64,000 nucleotides of DNA from Bacteroidota bacterium (lineage in GTDB: Bacteria; Bacteroidota; Bacteroidia; 2-12-FULL-35-15): NCBI GenBank assembly GCA_947479085.1, contig CANJYB010000001.1, forward strand, positions 1 to 64,000. Reading direction: 5' to 3'. Both the position numbers and the translations under genes were made by a program. The notes beneath the pieces were generated by a model. The model was not told the DNA's origin. It saw only the letters and a program-made list of their open reading frames with translations, and did not search any database. Shown here in pieces: positions 27,522 to 36,953 of the stretch (position 1 is the first letter of the stretch; each line of letters begins with the position of its first letter).

Positions 27522-28268
27522 TTATAAAGAAGGCTCCTTTTCCAGTTTTTTTTCAAAATCTACAATACTTAATGCATTTTCCAGCTTATATTCACCTATT
27601 CTGGTCCGGCAAAGTGCCGTAAGATGCGCACCACTGTTCAAAGCAAGGCCAAAATCTCTTGCCAGAGAGCGTATATACGTTCCTTTACTGCAAATAACTT
27701 TAAAATCTACGTAGGGTAATTCTATCCGGGTGATGGAAAATTCGGTAATGGTAATGGTTTTTGGTTTTATTTCGGCAGTTCCACCAGCACGGGCTATGTC
27801 ATAGGCTCTTTTTCCATCTATTTTAATGGCAGAAAAAAGGGGAGGTGTTTGTTCAATGGTTCCGGTAAACTTCCTGGTGGTTTCGTAAATCAATTCGTTG
27901 GTAATATGTTCGGTAGGATAATGAAAATCGATGGCTTTTTCCAGGTCATAACAGGGAGTAGTCGCACCAATAAAAAAAGTACCCGTATATTCCTTTTCCT
28001 GTGCCTGGTAACTTTCTATGTTCTTGGTTTGTTTTCCGGTACATACTATTAATAATCCGGTGGCAAGGGGGTCTAATGTACCTGCATGGCCTATTTTTAA
28101 TTTCGGATTTTTAATTTCGGATTTCGGATTACTTACTTCATCATCCGACCTCCGACCTCGAACCTCTGACTGTTTTATAAGGTACTTCATTTTATTCACC
28201 AACTGAAAAGAAGTCCAGGTAAGTGGTTTATTGATGAGAAGAACTTCTCCTTTTTGGAAATCGAACAT
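27522..28268 (-). CDS. truB: tRNA pseudouridine-55 synthase with a repeat-derived insert
   Basis: 248 residues; makes pseudouridine 55 in the T loop of tRNA. The catalytic segment is IGHAGTLDPLATG with Asp66 as the nucleophile; further family motifs are KEYTGTFFIGATT, KIDGKRAYDIAR and CSKGTYIRSLARDFG. Residues 34-57 are a 24-residue insert not expected in the family: it contains NPKSEIKNPK and is encoded by AATCCGAAAT-type intergenic repeat words. It sits just before the catalytic strand. The start codon overlaps the stop of uppP by one base. Confidence 0.93.
   Translation of the reverse strand: MFDFQKGEVLLINKPLTWTSFQLVNKMKYLIKQSEVRGRRSDDEVSNPKSEIKNPKLKIGHAGTLDPLATGLLIVCTGKQTKNIESYQAQEKEYTGTFFIGATTPCYDLEKAIDFHYPTEHITNELIYETTRKFTGTIEQTPPLFSAIKIDGKRAYDIARAGGTAEIKPKTITITEFSITRIELPYVDFKVICSKGTYIRSLARDFGLALNSGAHLTALCRTRIGEYKLENALSIVDFEKKLEKEPSL
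28098..28169 (-). repeat. Intergenic-type repeat inserted in frame within truB
   Basis: About 72 bp made of two word types, GGTCGGA-like repeats and repeated AATCCGAAAT, the latter also seen upstream of uppP (near 29082-29100) and inside the cyclase gene at 58556-58600. It keeps the reading frame (24 codons). Confidence 0.7.
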
Positions 28269-29062
28269 TAATGAGGAAGGGTGTACAAATAAACAAGAAA
28301 AGAAACCCCGAGAATAATACGGTACCAGCCAAATAACCGGAAACCATATTTGGTAACATAATTTATGAAAAACTTAATGGCCAGTAAGGCCACCACAAAA
28401 GAGACAACTCCTCCCAATGCAAGCATGGCCATATTGTCTTTTGCTATCACTTCCGGATTATCTTTATACACATCCCAGAAACTTTTTACCGAAGCGGCAA
28501 ACATGGTAGGCACGGCCAGGAAAAAAGAAAACTCTGCCGCCAATTTCCTTGTCAGTTTTTGGCTCATTCCGCCAATAATGGTAGCAGCGCTCCTGCTCAA
28601 GCCTGGTAAAACGATGGATAAAGACTGAAATACACCTATTATAAATGCTTTAGGATAAGAAATGTTCTTTTCCTCTTCCATGTTATTATTGGTAAATAGT
28701 TTATCAATAAACAGGAGAATAATTCCGCCACCTATCATTACACAGGAAATAAACATTAGATTACTTAATGCAGCATCAATATGCTTTTTTAATAAAGCAC
28801 CAATAATTAAGGCGGGAATCATGGCAACCACCAGCTTAATATAAAAAGTAATGTTTTTAAAGTCAACAAATTTTTTCCAATAAACCACTACCACCGAAAG
28901 AATGGCGGCCAGTTGAATAACCACTTCGAACAAGTTGGTAAAAGCCGACTCATTAACGTGCAATAATGGATTGGCCAGTTTCATGTGAGCCGTGCTGGAA
29001 ATAGGCAAAAATTCGGTAATGCCTTCTATAATGGCAATAATTAACGCTTGAAGATAAGACAT
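28268..29062 (-). CDS. uppP: Undecaprenyl-diphosphate phosphatase
   Basis: 264 residues with about eight membrane segments. It removes a phosphate from undecaprenyl diphosphate, recycling the lipid carrier for peptidoglycan and surface glycans. Both family motifs are present: EGITEFLPISSTAHM (about 14-28) and PGLSRSAATIIGG (about 155-167). It is followed with a one-base overlap by truB and preceded by a DUF3098 gene. Confidence 0.96.
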   Translation of the reverse strand: MSYLQALIIAIIEGITEFLPISSTAHMKLANPLLHVNESAFTNLFEVVIQLAAILSVVVVYWKKFVDFKNITFYIKLVVAMIPALIIGALLKKHIDAALSNLMFISCVMIGGGIILLFIDKLFTNNNMEEEKNISYPKAFIIGVFQSLSIVLPGLSRSAATIIGGMSQKLTRKLAAEFSFFLAVPTMFAASVKSFWDVYKDNPEVIAKDNMAMLALGGVVSFVVALLAIKFFINYVTKYGFRLFGWYRIILGVSFLVYLYTLPH

Positions 29063-29075
29063 ACTTTAATTTTGG

Positions 29076-29135
29076 AATTTTGATTTCGGATTTCGGATGG
29101 ATGTTACATTAAATCCGCAATCGAAAATCCGCAAT
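29076..29135. repeat. AATCCGAAAT-type spacer repeat upstream of uppP
   Basis: The 79-bp spacer between uppP and the DUF3098 gene carries repeated TTTCGGAT words (about 29088-29100) and two AATCCGCAAT words near 29113-29132. The first type recurs inside truB and inside one adenylate cyclase gene. It forms no clear terminator. Confidence 0.6.
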
Positions 29136-29141
29136 GAATAA

Positions 29142-29384
29142 TTACTCTTTCGATTTTTTCATGATGCCCAACAGCACCACCACAAAACCGGCTAAAATTA
29201 AAATAGGTGAAAGGGTAATACGTCTGAAACTGAAAATTTCATTAGCATCAAATTTAGTGGGATCATCAGAGCCTCCGCCAACCATCAGCATATAACCGAT
29301 AATAACAATTACGACTCCTATTATTAGCATACGGTAGTTTTCTTTACCGAAAGCAAAACTTGTTTTTTTAATTTCTTTAGCCAT
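29142..29384 (-). CDS. DUF3098 membrane protein
   Basis: An 80-residue protein with two membrane segments (about 19-36 and 57-73) and the family-typical middle DDPTKFDANEIFSFRRITLSP. DUF3098 is a small Bacteroidota family of unknown role usually encoded beside uppP and the cell-division gene ftsX; ftsX is not seen here. A TACATTTG promoter element lies 24 bp upstream, so transcription of DUF3098, uppP and truB may start there. Confidence 0.85.
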   Translation of the reverse strand: MAKEIKKTSFAFGKENYRMLIIGVVIVIIGYMLMVGGGSDDPTKFDANEIFSFRRITLSPILILAGFVVVLLGIMKKSKE

Positions 29385-29407
29385 TGATGATTTTTATTTT
29401 GAAGAAA

Positions 29408-29415
29408 CAAATGTA
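29408..29415 (-). promoter_or_regulatory. Promoter -7 element for DUF3098-uppP-truB
   Basis: TACATTTG on the minus strand, 24 bp before the DUF3098 start codon, matches TAnnTTTG. No convincing -33 TTTG was found. Confidence 0.4.
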
Positions 29416-29466
29416 ATAAATTTGTTTAATTGACGGTTGTTAAAAAAAGTAAACTGCTTTTTGTCC

Positions 29467-30294
29467 TTATATATCTTCGTGAATGGTCAATAAAGGAATA
29501 TGAGTGTGAAAAGCCATTTTCTTGGTATGGCGTTCTGTTATTATTTCTGAAAATATAGCATGTTTTCTTGGAATCATTACCAGCAAATCTGCTTTTTGTT
29601 CATCCACCACTTTATTGATTCCATCCGCCAAATCTCCTTCCGGTAAATGAATGGAATGATCTGTTTTATCAAAAATAGAATCCAGTAACATTCCCGATAG
29701 TGACTTATCATAGCTCAAAACCTGGTGAGGGTGAACCACATTCACAATTCTTAATTTCGAATTAAATGTCTCGCAAATGTTTTTGATTTCTTTAACGGCA
29801 GTACTGTTTTCAATATTTTCAAAATCAGTAGCAAAAGCAATGGTATGAATTGGTTTAAAAGCTGCTTCTGTAGGAACTACAAGTGTGGAACAATTAACAT
29901 GCTTTATAATCACGGTGGCATTGCTGCCTATTAACCTTTCGGTGATAGCACCGGCACCGGTTATCCCCATTATTATTAAATCAATTGATTTTTCTTTAAC
30001 CACTTCTTTAACAGTTTCAAGCAAATAACCCGGACCAACAAGACATTCTATGGGCGAAGTATAATTTAGTTTAGCGCGAAGCTCCTCTGCCATTTGTTTT
30101 AAAAGATTCAAACTATCATGTTCTATCTCATCGTAAGAAGATAAAAGCACGGGCATTTCAGTAGCAACTGTTGGCATTGGGTACACATGCAGAAAAGTCA
30201 CTTTTGCTGAAGTTTGTTTTGCAAATTCAAGGGCATAAGTGGCTGCATTTCTTGCAGGTTCAGAGAAATCAATAGGAACCAGAATGTTATTCAT
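29467..30294 (-). CDS. Universal stress protein, two UspA domains
   Basis: 275 residues forming two tandem UspA folds. Domain 1 (about 1-140) starts NNILVPIDFSEPARNAATYAL and ends with the ATP-binding signature GITGAGAITERLIGSNATVI. Domain 2 (about 148-275) has ITFATDF-like HTIAFATDFENIEN but its terminal glycine motif is degenerate (PRKHAIFSEIITERH), so only the first domain is likely to bind nucleotide. Cytoplasmic stress or energy-state protein. Confidence 0.9.
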   Translation of the reverse strand: MNNILVPIDFSEPARNAATYALEFAKQTSAKVTFLHVYPMPTVATEMPVLLSSYDEIEHDSLNLLKQMAEELRAKLNYTSPIECLVGPGYLLETVKEVVKEKSIDLIIMGITGAGAITERLIGSNATVIIKHVNCSTLVVPTEAAFKPIHTIAFATDFENIENSTAVKEIKNICETFNSKLRIVNVVHPHQVLSYDKSLSGMLLDSIFDKTDHSIHLPEGDLADGINKVVDEQKADLLVMIPRKHAIFSEIITERHTKKMAFHTHIPLLTIHEDI

Positions 30295-30468
30295 AGACAG
30301 ATAATATTAATTAAGGCTATAAAAGTAATATAAAATTCTCTTTTTGTCGGTAATATTATAATGATTAATTTCGCTGACTTTGAAATAATCAATCGCTTTT
30401 GTTTGTCGGGGTTTTTGAGTAAGAAATAATCCGACATTAAAAGATAAATATATTTAACAGACAACCAA

Positions 30469-32904
30469 ATGTGGGCAGCCATATCACGATTTATTTTACG
30501 TAACCGGATAGCAATAATTATAGTTCTTGGGGCTATTACTATTGTCTTTGGTTACTTTGCCCGTACAGCCGAAATAAGTTACGAAGCCCCTAAATTACTT
30601 CCCGACCATGATACCACTGCAGTAGAATACAAAGCTTTTAAGAAAAGATTTGGACAGGATGGTAGCGTTATGGTAATTGGTATTAATGATGATGGTCTTT
30701 ACAAACTGGAACGTTTTAATCAATGGTTCGACCTAGGAAACCGACTCAAAGATGTGGCAGGTGTCAAGGCTGTAGTATCTGTTGCCCGACTTCATAATGT
30801 TATTAAAAATGATAGCCTTGGTACTTTTGAGGATAAACCTATTGTTACCCAACGACCGAAAACGCAGGAAGAAATAGACAGCCTGAAAAAAGTAATTGCC
30901 AGTCTTCCTTTTTATAAGGATATGATTTATAACGATTCGGCACATGCAACCTTAATGGCCATTACGTTTGATAATAAAAAACTGAATACCAAGAACAGGC
31001 TGGACATTGTGGATGCCATAAAAGTGGAGGTGGATAAATTTGTTGCTCAATCGCATCTCGAAATACACTATTCAGGTATGCCATACATCCGAACTGCAGT
31101 GGCAAGGAAAATAAAAGACGAGATGACGTTGTTTATGGTTCTTGCCCTAATTGTTACTGGCATTATTCTTTTTGTTTTCTTTAAATCATTCCTTCCTGTT
31201 ATTTTTTCACTAGGTGTTGTATTTGTAGGTGTAATATGGTCGGTAGGCTTTTTGGTTGTATTTGGTTACCAGATTTCTGTACTTACCGGGTTAATTCCTC
31301 CTCTCCTCATCGTTATTGGTGTTCCAAACTGTATCATGTTACTTAATAAGTATCACCATGAATATAAAATACATGGCAACCAGATAAAAGCAATGGCCCG
31401 CTCTATAGAAAAAGTGGGTGTTTCCTTGTTTCTTGCCAATGTAACCACCTCAATCGGCTTTGCTGTGTTTTGTTCTACAGACAGTACTTTACTTTTCGAA
31501 TTCGGATTGATTTCTTCCATCAGTGTAATGTTTACTTACATTATCTCGATGATGTTGATACCTATAGTATTTAGTTTTTTACCTCCTCCATCTTTAAAAC
31601 ATGTAAAACACCTGCAATCAAAACTGATAACTAAACTGCTTGAGAAAATAAATTACATGGTTCATAATCACCGTAAAACGATTTATGTTACTGTAATTAT
31701 TATTCTGGCTGTATCCATTTTCGGAGTAACCAAAATATTGCCTCTTGGTTATGTGGTGGATGATTTGCCAAAGAAAGACCCGGTATTACTCGATTTAAAA
31801 TATTTCGAAAAAGATTACCATGGTGTATTGCCTTTTGAAATAAGCATTGATTCGAAAAAGCCGAACGGTATTTTTTCTGACGGAGGGCGCACGTTATATA
31901 AGATAAACAAATTGCAAAAACTGTTTTTGCAGTATCCTGAGTTTTCAAGAGCAACATCAGTGGTCGAAGGAATTAAATTTGCAAACCAGGCTTATAATGA
32001 AGGTAACCCGAAATCCTACCGTTTGCCGGGGGCAATGGAATTGCAAAAACTTTCGGACTTTGTAGGGACTAATATGAAAGGCAAAGGAAATCTTTTTGCA
32101 GCATTTATTGACAGTACCAAACAATATACCCGTATCAGTATCCAGATGAAGGATATTGGTTCCATTCGCATGGCAAGTTTAATTGATACTTTAAAACCGA
32201 GAGTGGACAGTGTATTTAATTTTGATTATGAAACCAATACCTGGCTGACTGCGGATAAAAACTATAAGGTGGTTATAACGGGTAACAGCCTGATGTTCCT
32301 GAAAGGAAATACATTCCTTGTGGAGAATTTACTGGAAAGTGTTTTACTGGCCATTATTTTAATTGCCATTGTAATGTTTACCTTATTCATGTCTCCACGA
32401 ATGGTTTTAATTTCAGTTATACCAAGTCTTGTTCCTTTAATTATTACAGCTGGATTGATGGGCTTTTTCAACATCCATTTAAAACCATCTACTATATTAA
32501 TTTTTAGTATTGCCTTCGGAATTTCATCTGATGGTACCATGTATTTCCTGACCAAATATCGCCAGGAGTTAAAATTGCATAATGGTAATATTTCCAAAAC
32601 AGTATCTTTAGCTATCAGGGAAACAGGTGTAAGTATGATATATACTGCTATTATATTATTCTGTGGCTTTGGTATTTTTTCTGCTTCCAATTTTGGAGGA
32701 ACACAGGCATTGGGAGTATTAATATCGGTTACCTTATTATTAGCCTATTGTTCCAACCTTATACTATTACCATGTTTTTTATTATCATTGGAAAAAAGAT
32801 TGACTACCAAAGCATTTTTATCAGAACCATTAATTCAAGTTTTTGATGAAGAAGAAGATATTGACTTGGATGAACTGGAAATTAAAGATGATTCGGATAA
32901 ATAA
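30469..32904 (+). CDS. MMPL/RND-family exporter
   Basis: 811 residues with the duplicated RND plan: one N-terminal membrane helix (about 7-27), a large extracytoplasmic domain (about 30-215), a block of about five helices (215-370), then the same order again with the second block at about 625-785. The first block has GVPNCIMLLNKYHHEYK and the second FGISSDGTMYFLTKYR, where acidic residues used for proton relay are expected. It probably exports a lipid or hydrophobic substrate to the periplasm or outer membrane. It ends with an acidic cytoplasmic tail (DEEEDIDLDELE). Confidence 0.88.
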   Translation: MWAAISRFILRNRIAIIIVLGAITIVFGYFARTAEISYEAPKLLPDHDTTAVEYKAFKKRFGQDGSVMVIGINDDGLYKLERFNQWFDLGNRLKDVAGVKAVVSVARLHNVIKNDSLGTFEDKPIVTQRPKTQEEIDSLKKVIASLPFYKDMIYNDSAHATLMAITFDNKKLNTKNRLDIVDAIKVEVDKFVAQSHLEIHYSGMPYIRTAVARKIKDEMTLFMVLALIVTGIILFVFFKSFLPVIFSLGVVFVGVIWSVGFLVVFGYQISVLTGLIPPLLIVIGVPNCIMLLNKYHHEYKIHGNQIKAMARSIEKVGVSLFLANVTTSIGFAVFCSTDSTLLFEFGLISSISVMFTYIISMMLIPIVFSFLPPPSLKHVKHLQSKLITKLLEKINYMVHNHRKTIYVTVIIILAVSIFGVTKILPLGYVVDDLPKKDPVLLDLKYFEKDYHGVLPFEISIDSKKPNGIFSDGGRTLYKINKLQKLFLQYPEFSRATSVVEGIKFANQAYNEGNPKSYRLPGAMELQKLSDFVGTNMKGKGNLFAAFIDSTKQYTRISIQMKDIGSIRMASLIDTLKPRVDSVFNFDYETNTWLTADKNYKVVITGNSLMFLKGNTFLVENLLESVLLAIILIAIVMFTLFMSPRMVLISVIPSLVPLIITAGLMGFFNIHLKPSTILIFSIAFGISSDGTMYFLTKYRQELKLHNGNISKTVSLAIRETGVSMIYTAIILFCGFGIFSASNFGGTQALGVLISVTLLLAYCSNLILLPCFLLSLEKRLTTKAFLSEPLIQVFDEEEDIDLDELEIKDDSDK

Positions 32905-32954
32905 AAGAGAAATCGCTGAATGCTTTGTACTAAAAACTCTATACTTTTAAAAAG

Positions 32955-33821
32955 ATGAAAGGAATTATTTTGGCCGGAGGCTCCGGCACCCGCTTACATC
33001 CGTTAACACTTGCTGTCAGCAAGCAGCTAATGCCTGTTTATGATAAGCCAATGATTTATTACCCATTGTCAGTATTAATGATGGCTGGAATTTCTGAAAT
33101 ATTAATTATTTCTACACCTCATGATTTGCCAAATTTTGAGCGGTTGCTTGGTGACGGAAAATCATTAGGCTGCAAGTTCAGTTATGCAGTCCAGGAAATT
33201 CCGAGCGGACTTGCCCAGGCATTTGTAATTGGTGAAAAATTTATTGGTAATGATAAAGTGGCCCTTGTTCTTGGCGACAACATTTTTTATGGTGCCGGGT
33301 TGGGAAGACTTTTGCAGCAGCATCAGAATCCGGAAGGGGGAGTGGTGTTTGCCTATCACGTATCAGACCCGGAGAGATATGGAGTAGTGGAGTTTGATAA
33401 AGATGAAAAAGCAATTTCAATTGAAGAAAAACCAACAAATCCGAAATCAAATTACGCGGTTCCGGGATTATATTTTTACGATAATAGTGTGGTGCAGGTA
33501 GCTAAGACATTAAAACCAAGCCCGAGAGGCGAATACGAAATTACCGATGTAAATAAATATTACCTGCAACAAGGTAAGTTAAAGGTAGCTATCCTGGATA
33601 GAGGAACTGCTTGGTTGGATACCGGAACTTTTGCGTCTCTTACACAGGCAGGCCAGTTTGTACAGGTTATTGAGGAGCGTCAGGGATTAAGAATAGGTTG
33701 CATAGAAGAGGTTGCTTATCGAATGGGTTACATTGATAAAGAACAATTGCTTATACTTGCAACCCCATTATTAAAAAGTGGATATGGTGTATATTTACAA
33801 AATTTAGCAAATCACCAGTAA
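32955..33821 (+). CDS. rfbA: Glucose-1-phosphate thymidylyltransferase
   Basis: 288 residues; makes dTDP-glucose from dTTP and glucose 1-phosphate, the first step to dTDP-rhamnose and related sugars. It begins [17 protein letters not shown] and has [24 protein letters not shown] and [14 protein letters not shown], all diagnostic. rfbB, rfbC and rfbD in standard form are absent; an epimerase/dehydratase follows 60 bp downstream. Confidence 0.96.
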   Translation: MKGIILAGGSGTRLHPLTLAVSKQLMPVYDKPMIYYPLSVLMMAGISEILIISTPHDLPNFERLLGDGKSLGCKFSYAVQEIPSGLAQAFVIGEKFIGNDKVALVLGDNIFYGAGLGRLLQQHQNPEGGVVFAYHVSDPERYGVVEFDKDEKAISIEEKPTNPKSNYAVPGLYFYDNSVVQVAKTLKPSPRGEYEITDVNKYYLQQGKLKVAILDRGTAWLDTGTFASLTQAGQFVQVIEERQGLRIGCIEEVAYRMGYIDKEQLLILATPLLKSGYGVYLQNLANHQ

Positions 33822-33880
33822 ATAAGAAATAGAAAACCTTTAAAACAATTTAGAAATAAAACAATAAAACAATTTAACAC

Positions 33881-34816
33881 ATGAAAATTTTAATCACAGG
33901 CGGTGCAGGATTCATACCGTCTTATCTTGCAGAAAAATTAGCAGAGAAAGCCGAACACAGTATTGTGTTGGTGGATAATTTCCTTACCGGAAGGGCGGAG
34001 AAAATTCCTACATCCAAACATAATAACATCAAGTTTATTAAATGCGATGTAAATGATTTTAAAGATATTTCGGGCGTGTTTTATGCCTATTCTTTTGATT
34101 ATGTGTTTCATTATGCGGCCATGGTTGGTGTTACCCGTACACAGGAAAACCCTGTAAGTGTGCTGGAGGATATTTACGGAATAAAAAACGTTTTGAACCT
34201 TTCTAAAAATACCGGTGTTAAGCGTGTGTATTTCTCTTCTTCATCTGAAGTGTATGGTGAACCGGTTGAATTTCCGCAAAACGAACACACCACTCCGTTG
34301 AATTCCCGCTTGCCTTATGCCATCGTGAAGAACGTGGGTGAATCGTATTTGAAATCATACAAACAGGAATTTGATTTGGATTATACTATTTTCCGTTTTT
34401 TCAATACTTATGGACCTAAACAAAGCAAGGATTTTGTCGTTTCCAAATTCATTTCCGGAGCATTGGCCAACAGGGACATAACCATTTATGGTGATGGTTC
34501 ACAAACCCGTACCTTCTGTTTTATTGACGATAATATTACCGCTACCACCAATGCGTTTTATGAAAATAAATTCATTAATGATGTGGTAAACATAGGTGGA
34601 GACATCGAAATTTCTATTCTTGAACTTGCTAAACTTATAATAAAATTAACCGGTTCAAGTTCTAAAATTGTTCACCTTCCGGCTCTTAAAGAAGGCGATA
34701 TGACCCGCAGAAAGCCTGATGTTACCAAGATGAAACAATTGCTGAATAACAAAGAATCCATCACCCTGGAAGAAGGATTAAAAAGAGTATTGCAAAATAC
34801 TACCTATATTATATAG
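33881..34816 (+). CDS. NAD-dependent epimerase/dehydratase (extended SDR)
   Basis: 311 residues, an extended short-chain dehydrogenase acting on a nucleotide sugar. The Rossmann motif is GGAGFIPSYLAEKL, where the usual GFIGSHL is changed to FIPS. The catalytic Tyr and Lys are in PYAIVKNVGES, with SSSSEVYG upstream. The NDP-sugar binding region shows TRTFCFIDD. It is shorter than typical RmlB, and resembles the UDP-glucose 4-epimerase/UDP-glucuronate decarboxylase set. Position after rfbA suggests a nucleotide-sugar substrate, but which one is not clear. Confidence 0.85.
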   Translation: MKILITGGAGFIPSYLAEKLAEKAEHSIVLVDNFLTGRAEKIPTSKHNNIKFIKCDVNDFKDISGVFYAYSFDYVFHYAAMVGVTRTQENPVSVLEDIYGIKNVLNLSKNTGVKRVYFSSSSEVYGEPVEFPQNEHTTPLNSRLPYAIVKNVGESYLKSYKQEFDLDYTIFRFFNTYGPKQSKDFVVSKFISGALANRDITIYGDGSQTRTFCFIDDNITATTNAFYENKFINDVVNIGGDIEISILELAKLIIKLTGSSSKIVHLPALKEGDMTRRKPDVTKMKQLLNNKESITLEEGLKRVLQNTTYII

Positions 34817-34819
34817 TCG

Positions 34820-35803
34820 TTGGTTAATAAAAGCAGCACATATCAGCGGGAAATAGAAGAGGCTCTGAAAGGGAAGATATACGGCTCTAATCCGAAAGAA
34901 CTTTACGACCCTATAACCTATATCATGTCGTTGGGCGGTAAACGCCTGAGGCCTGTATTGGTTATGCTGGCCTGCGATTTTTTTGATGGCGATGCTTCCA
35001 AAGCCATTCATCCTGCATTGGCAGTGGAGTTGTTTCACAACTTTACATTGGTGCATGATGACATTATGGATAAAGCGCCATTGCGAAGAAACCAGCCAAC
35101 TGTTCACGAAAAATGGAACGACAATACCGCTATTTTATCAGCAGATGCAATGATGGTGAAAGCTTACCAGGAACTTTGCAAAGTGGATGTAGCATTGTTA
35201 CCTCAGTTGCTTGATATTTTCAGCGATACAGCAGTAAAGGTGTGCGAAGGACAGCAACTGGACATGAATTACGAGAAACTTCCGAAGGTACCCATTCTTC
35301 ATTATCTTAAAATGATTGAATTGAAAACAGCTGTTTTGCTGGCTGGAAGTTTAAAGATGGGTGCGATCATTGGCGGAGCGAGAGAAGAAGATGCACAATC
35401 GTTATACAATTTTGGAAAACACATTGGTATCGCATTTCAATTGCAGGATGATATATTGGATGTTTTTGCGGATGCTGAAAAATTCGGGAAACAAAAAGGC
35501 GGAGACATCATTGCAAATAAGAAAACTTATCTTCTTTTGAAAGCGATGGAAATAGCGGAAGGTAACCGTTACATGAAAGAAGAATTGCAACAATGGATAA
35601 ATGCTCCCGAGTTTAATCCGCAGGAAAAAGTGGAAGCCGTGACGAGCATTTACAATTTTTTAAATGTAAAAGAACTGGCCAACCAGGAAATGAAAAAACA
35701 ATACGATATAGCATTGACCCATTTGAAGCCAATTCCGGTGGATGAAACAAAAAAACAAGAACTGATTACTTTTGCAGATAGTTTAATGGTCCGTCAAATA
35801 TGA
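34820..35803 (+). CDS. All-trans polyprenyl diphosphate synthase
   Basis: 327 residues of the isoprenyl diphosphate synthase family, condensing isopentenyl diphosphate to a C30-C45 chain for quinones. Both aspartate-rich motifs are intact: LVHDDIMDKAPLRR (about 88-101) and LQDDILDVFAD (about 208-218); SLGGKRLRPVL is the IPP-binding site. The start is a TTG (34820), 4 bp after the previous stop; the first in-frame ATG would delete the conserved N-terminal helix. It most resembles the octaprenyl/heptaprenyl synthases. Confidence 0.9.
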   Translation: MVNKSSTYQREIEEALKGKIYGSNPKELYDPITYIMSLGGKRLRPVLVMLACDFFDGDASKAIHPALAVELFHNFTLVHDDIMDKAPLRRNQPTVHEKWNDNTAILSADAMMVKAYQELCKVDVALLPQLLDIFSDTAVKVCEGQQLDMNYEKLPKVPILHYLKMIELKTAVLLAGSLKMGAIIGGAREEDAQSLYNFGKHIGIAFQLQDDILDVFADAEKFGKQKGGDIIANKKTYLLLKAMEIAEGNRYMKEELQQWINAPEFNPQEKVEAVTSIYNFLNVKELANQEMKKQYDIALTHLKPIPVDETKKQELITFADSLMVRQI

Positions 35804-35812
35804 TTTTACTTT

Positions 35813-35889
35813 CAGTAATCAATCTCAATACTCAAATCTAAAATCTCTATACTTAATACTCAAATCTCAATACTCAATACTTAATACTG
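35813..35889. repeat. AT-rich quasi-repeat spacer
   Basis: The spacer between two operon genes is made almost entirely of near-copies of aatactcaaatctcaatactc-like words of roughly 13-14 nt. Similar low-complexity spacers made of other words occur at 301-335, 33822-33880 and 39341-39373. Confidence 0.6.
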
Positions 35890-35891
35890 AT

Positions 35892-36647
35892 TTGAACTAT
35901 CTACTAATAATACCACGAACCATCTGGAAGACTATTTTTCTTGCCAATTTCATTCTTGGATTAATAGTACTTTATCCTTTCTTTTTTGTTTTATTATCTA
36001 CCCGTAAATGGTATCCTGCGGCTTTTAAACTAAAAAAATTCTGGGCACACTGGATAATGATTGTTCCACTTTTGTTTTATAAAATTACCTGGAAAACAAA
36101 AAAAGAAGAACTGCCGCAACCTTGTGTGTATTGCGCCAACCATGCTTCTTACTTGGATATTGTATTGAGTTATTTGGTAGTACCCAACTTTTTTGTTTTT
36201 ATGGGGAAACAGGAATTGGGCAAGGCTCCGCTGTTCCGTATTTTTTTCAGGGACATGAATATTCTTGTAAAGCGCGATAATAACAAATCGTCTCACCGTG
36301 CATTCCTCCGGGCAGCCAAGGACATTAGCAGAGGACAAGCTGTTTTTATTTTTCCGGAAGCAGGAATTTCAAGTAATGGAAAGTTAAGAGGATTTAAAAA
36401 CGGGGCTTTTAAACTGGCCATCGAAAAGCAGGTGCCCATTGTTCCTATAACTTATCTGAACAACTGGAAACTTTTGCAAAACGGGGGGTACTTTAAAACA
36501 TTTGGGAAATGTGGTGTTTCAAAGGTAGTGGTGCATCCGCCAATTCCTACCAAAGGAATGGATCAAAATGATTTAATATCTTTGCGCACCAAAGTGTACG
36601 ACACTATTCAAAACGAACTTAATATTTATAACAATGAAGATAGATAA
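35892..36647 (+). CDS. 1-acyl-sn-glycerol-3-phosphate acyltransferase (PlsC family)
   Basis: 251 residues. Two N-terminal membrane segments (about 13-33 and 50-70) precede the catalytic NHASYLD motif (His and Asp, about 83-89), FPEAGISSNGKLRGFKNGA and VPIVPITY, matching PlsC. It acylates lysophosphatidic acid at the cytoplasmic face of the inner membrane. The start is a TTG (35892) after an AT-rich repeat spacer; no ATG is available in the first 50 codons. The end overlaps gatC by 14 bp. Confidence 0.88.
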   Translation: MNYLLIIPRTIWKTIFLANFILGLIVLYPFFFVLLSTRKWYPAAFKLKKFWAHWIMIVPLLFYKITWKTKKEELPQPCVYCANHASYLDIVLSYLVVPNFFVFMGKQELGKAPLFRIFFRDMNILVKRDNNKSSHRAFLRAAKDISRGQAVFIFPEAGISSNGKLRGFKNGAFKLAIEKQVPIVPITYLNNWKLLQNGGYFKTFGKCGVSKVVVHPPIPTKGMDQNDLISLRTKVYDTIQNELNIYNNEDR

Positions 36648-36924
36648 CACCACCGTTGATAAAATTGCTCACCTGGCGAGACTGGAATTTGAAAATGAAG
36701 CAAAAGAGCAAATTGTGAAGGATATGAACAACATGCTTTCGTTTATCGAAAAGCTAAACGAGTTGGATACTTCCAATGTGGTGCCCCTTATTTACATGAG
36801 CGATGAGGTGAACAACATGCGCGAGGATGAGGTGAAAAATGAAATTACACAACACGAAGGTTTAAAAAATGCACCAAAACACGATTCCGATTACATCAAA
36901 GTACCAAAAGTCATTAATAAATAA
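36634..36924 (+). CDS. gatC: Asp/Glu-tRNA amidotransferase subunit GatC
   Basis: 96 residues, the small subunit that stabilises GatA in the tRNA-dependent amidotransferase converting mischarged Glu-tRNA(Gln) and/or Asp-tRNA(Asn). It has TVDKIAHLARLEF near the start and MNNMLSFIEKLNELDTSNV in the middle, which are diagnostic. gatA and gatB are elsewhere. A TATCTTTG element at 36577-36584 inside the previous gene might give it its own promoter. Confidence 0.93.
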   Translation: MKIDNTTVDKIAHLARLEFENEAKEQIVKDMNNMLSFIEKLNELDTSNVVPLIYMSDEVNNMREDEVKNEITQHEGLKNAPKHDSDYIKVPKVINK

Positions 36925-36953
36925 CTAACCAATTGTTTTAAGCCCATTTTTTA

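Noticed and set aside
30291-30482. Minus-strand frame of 63 residues before the universal stress gene
   Set aside because: Overlaps the divergent promoter region of the exporter gene; no evidence for translation.
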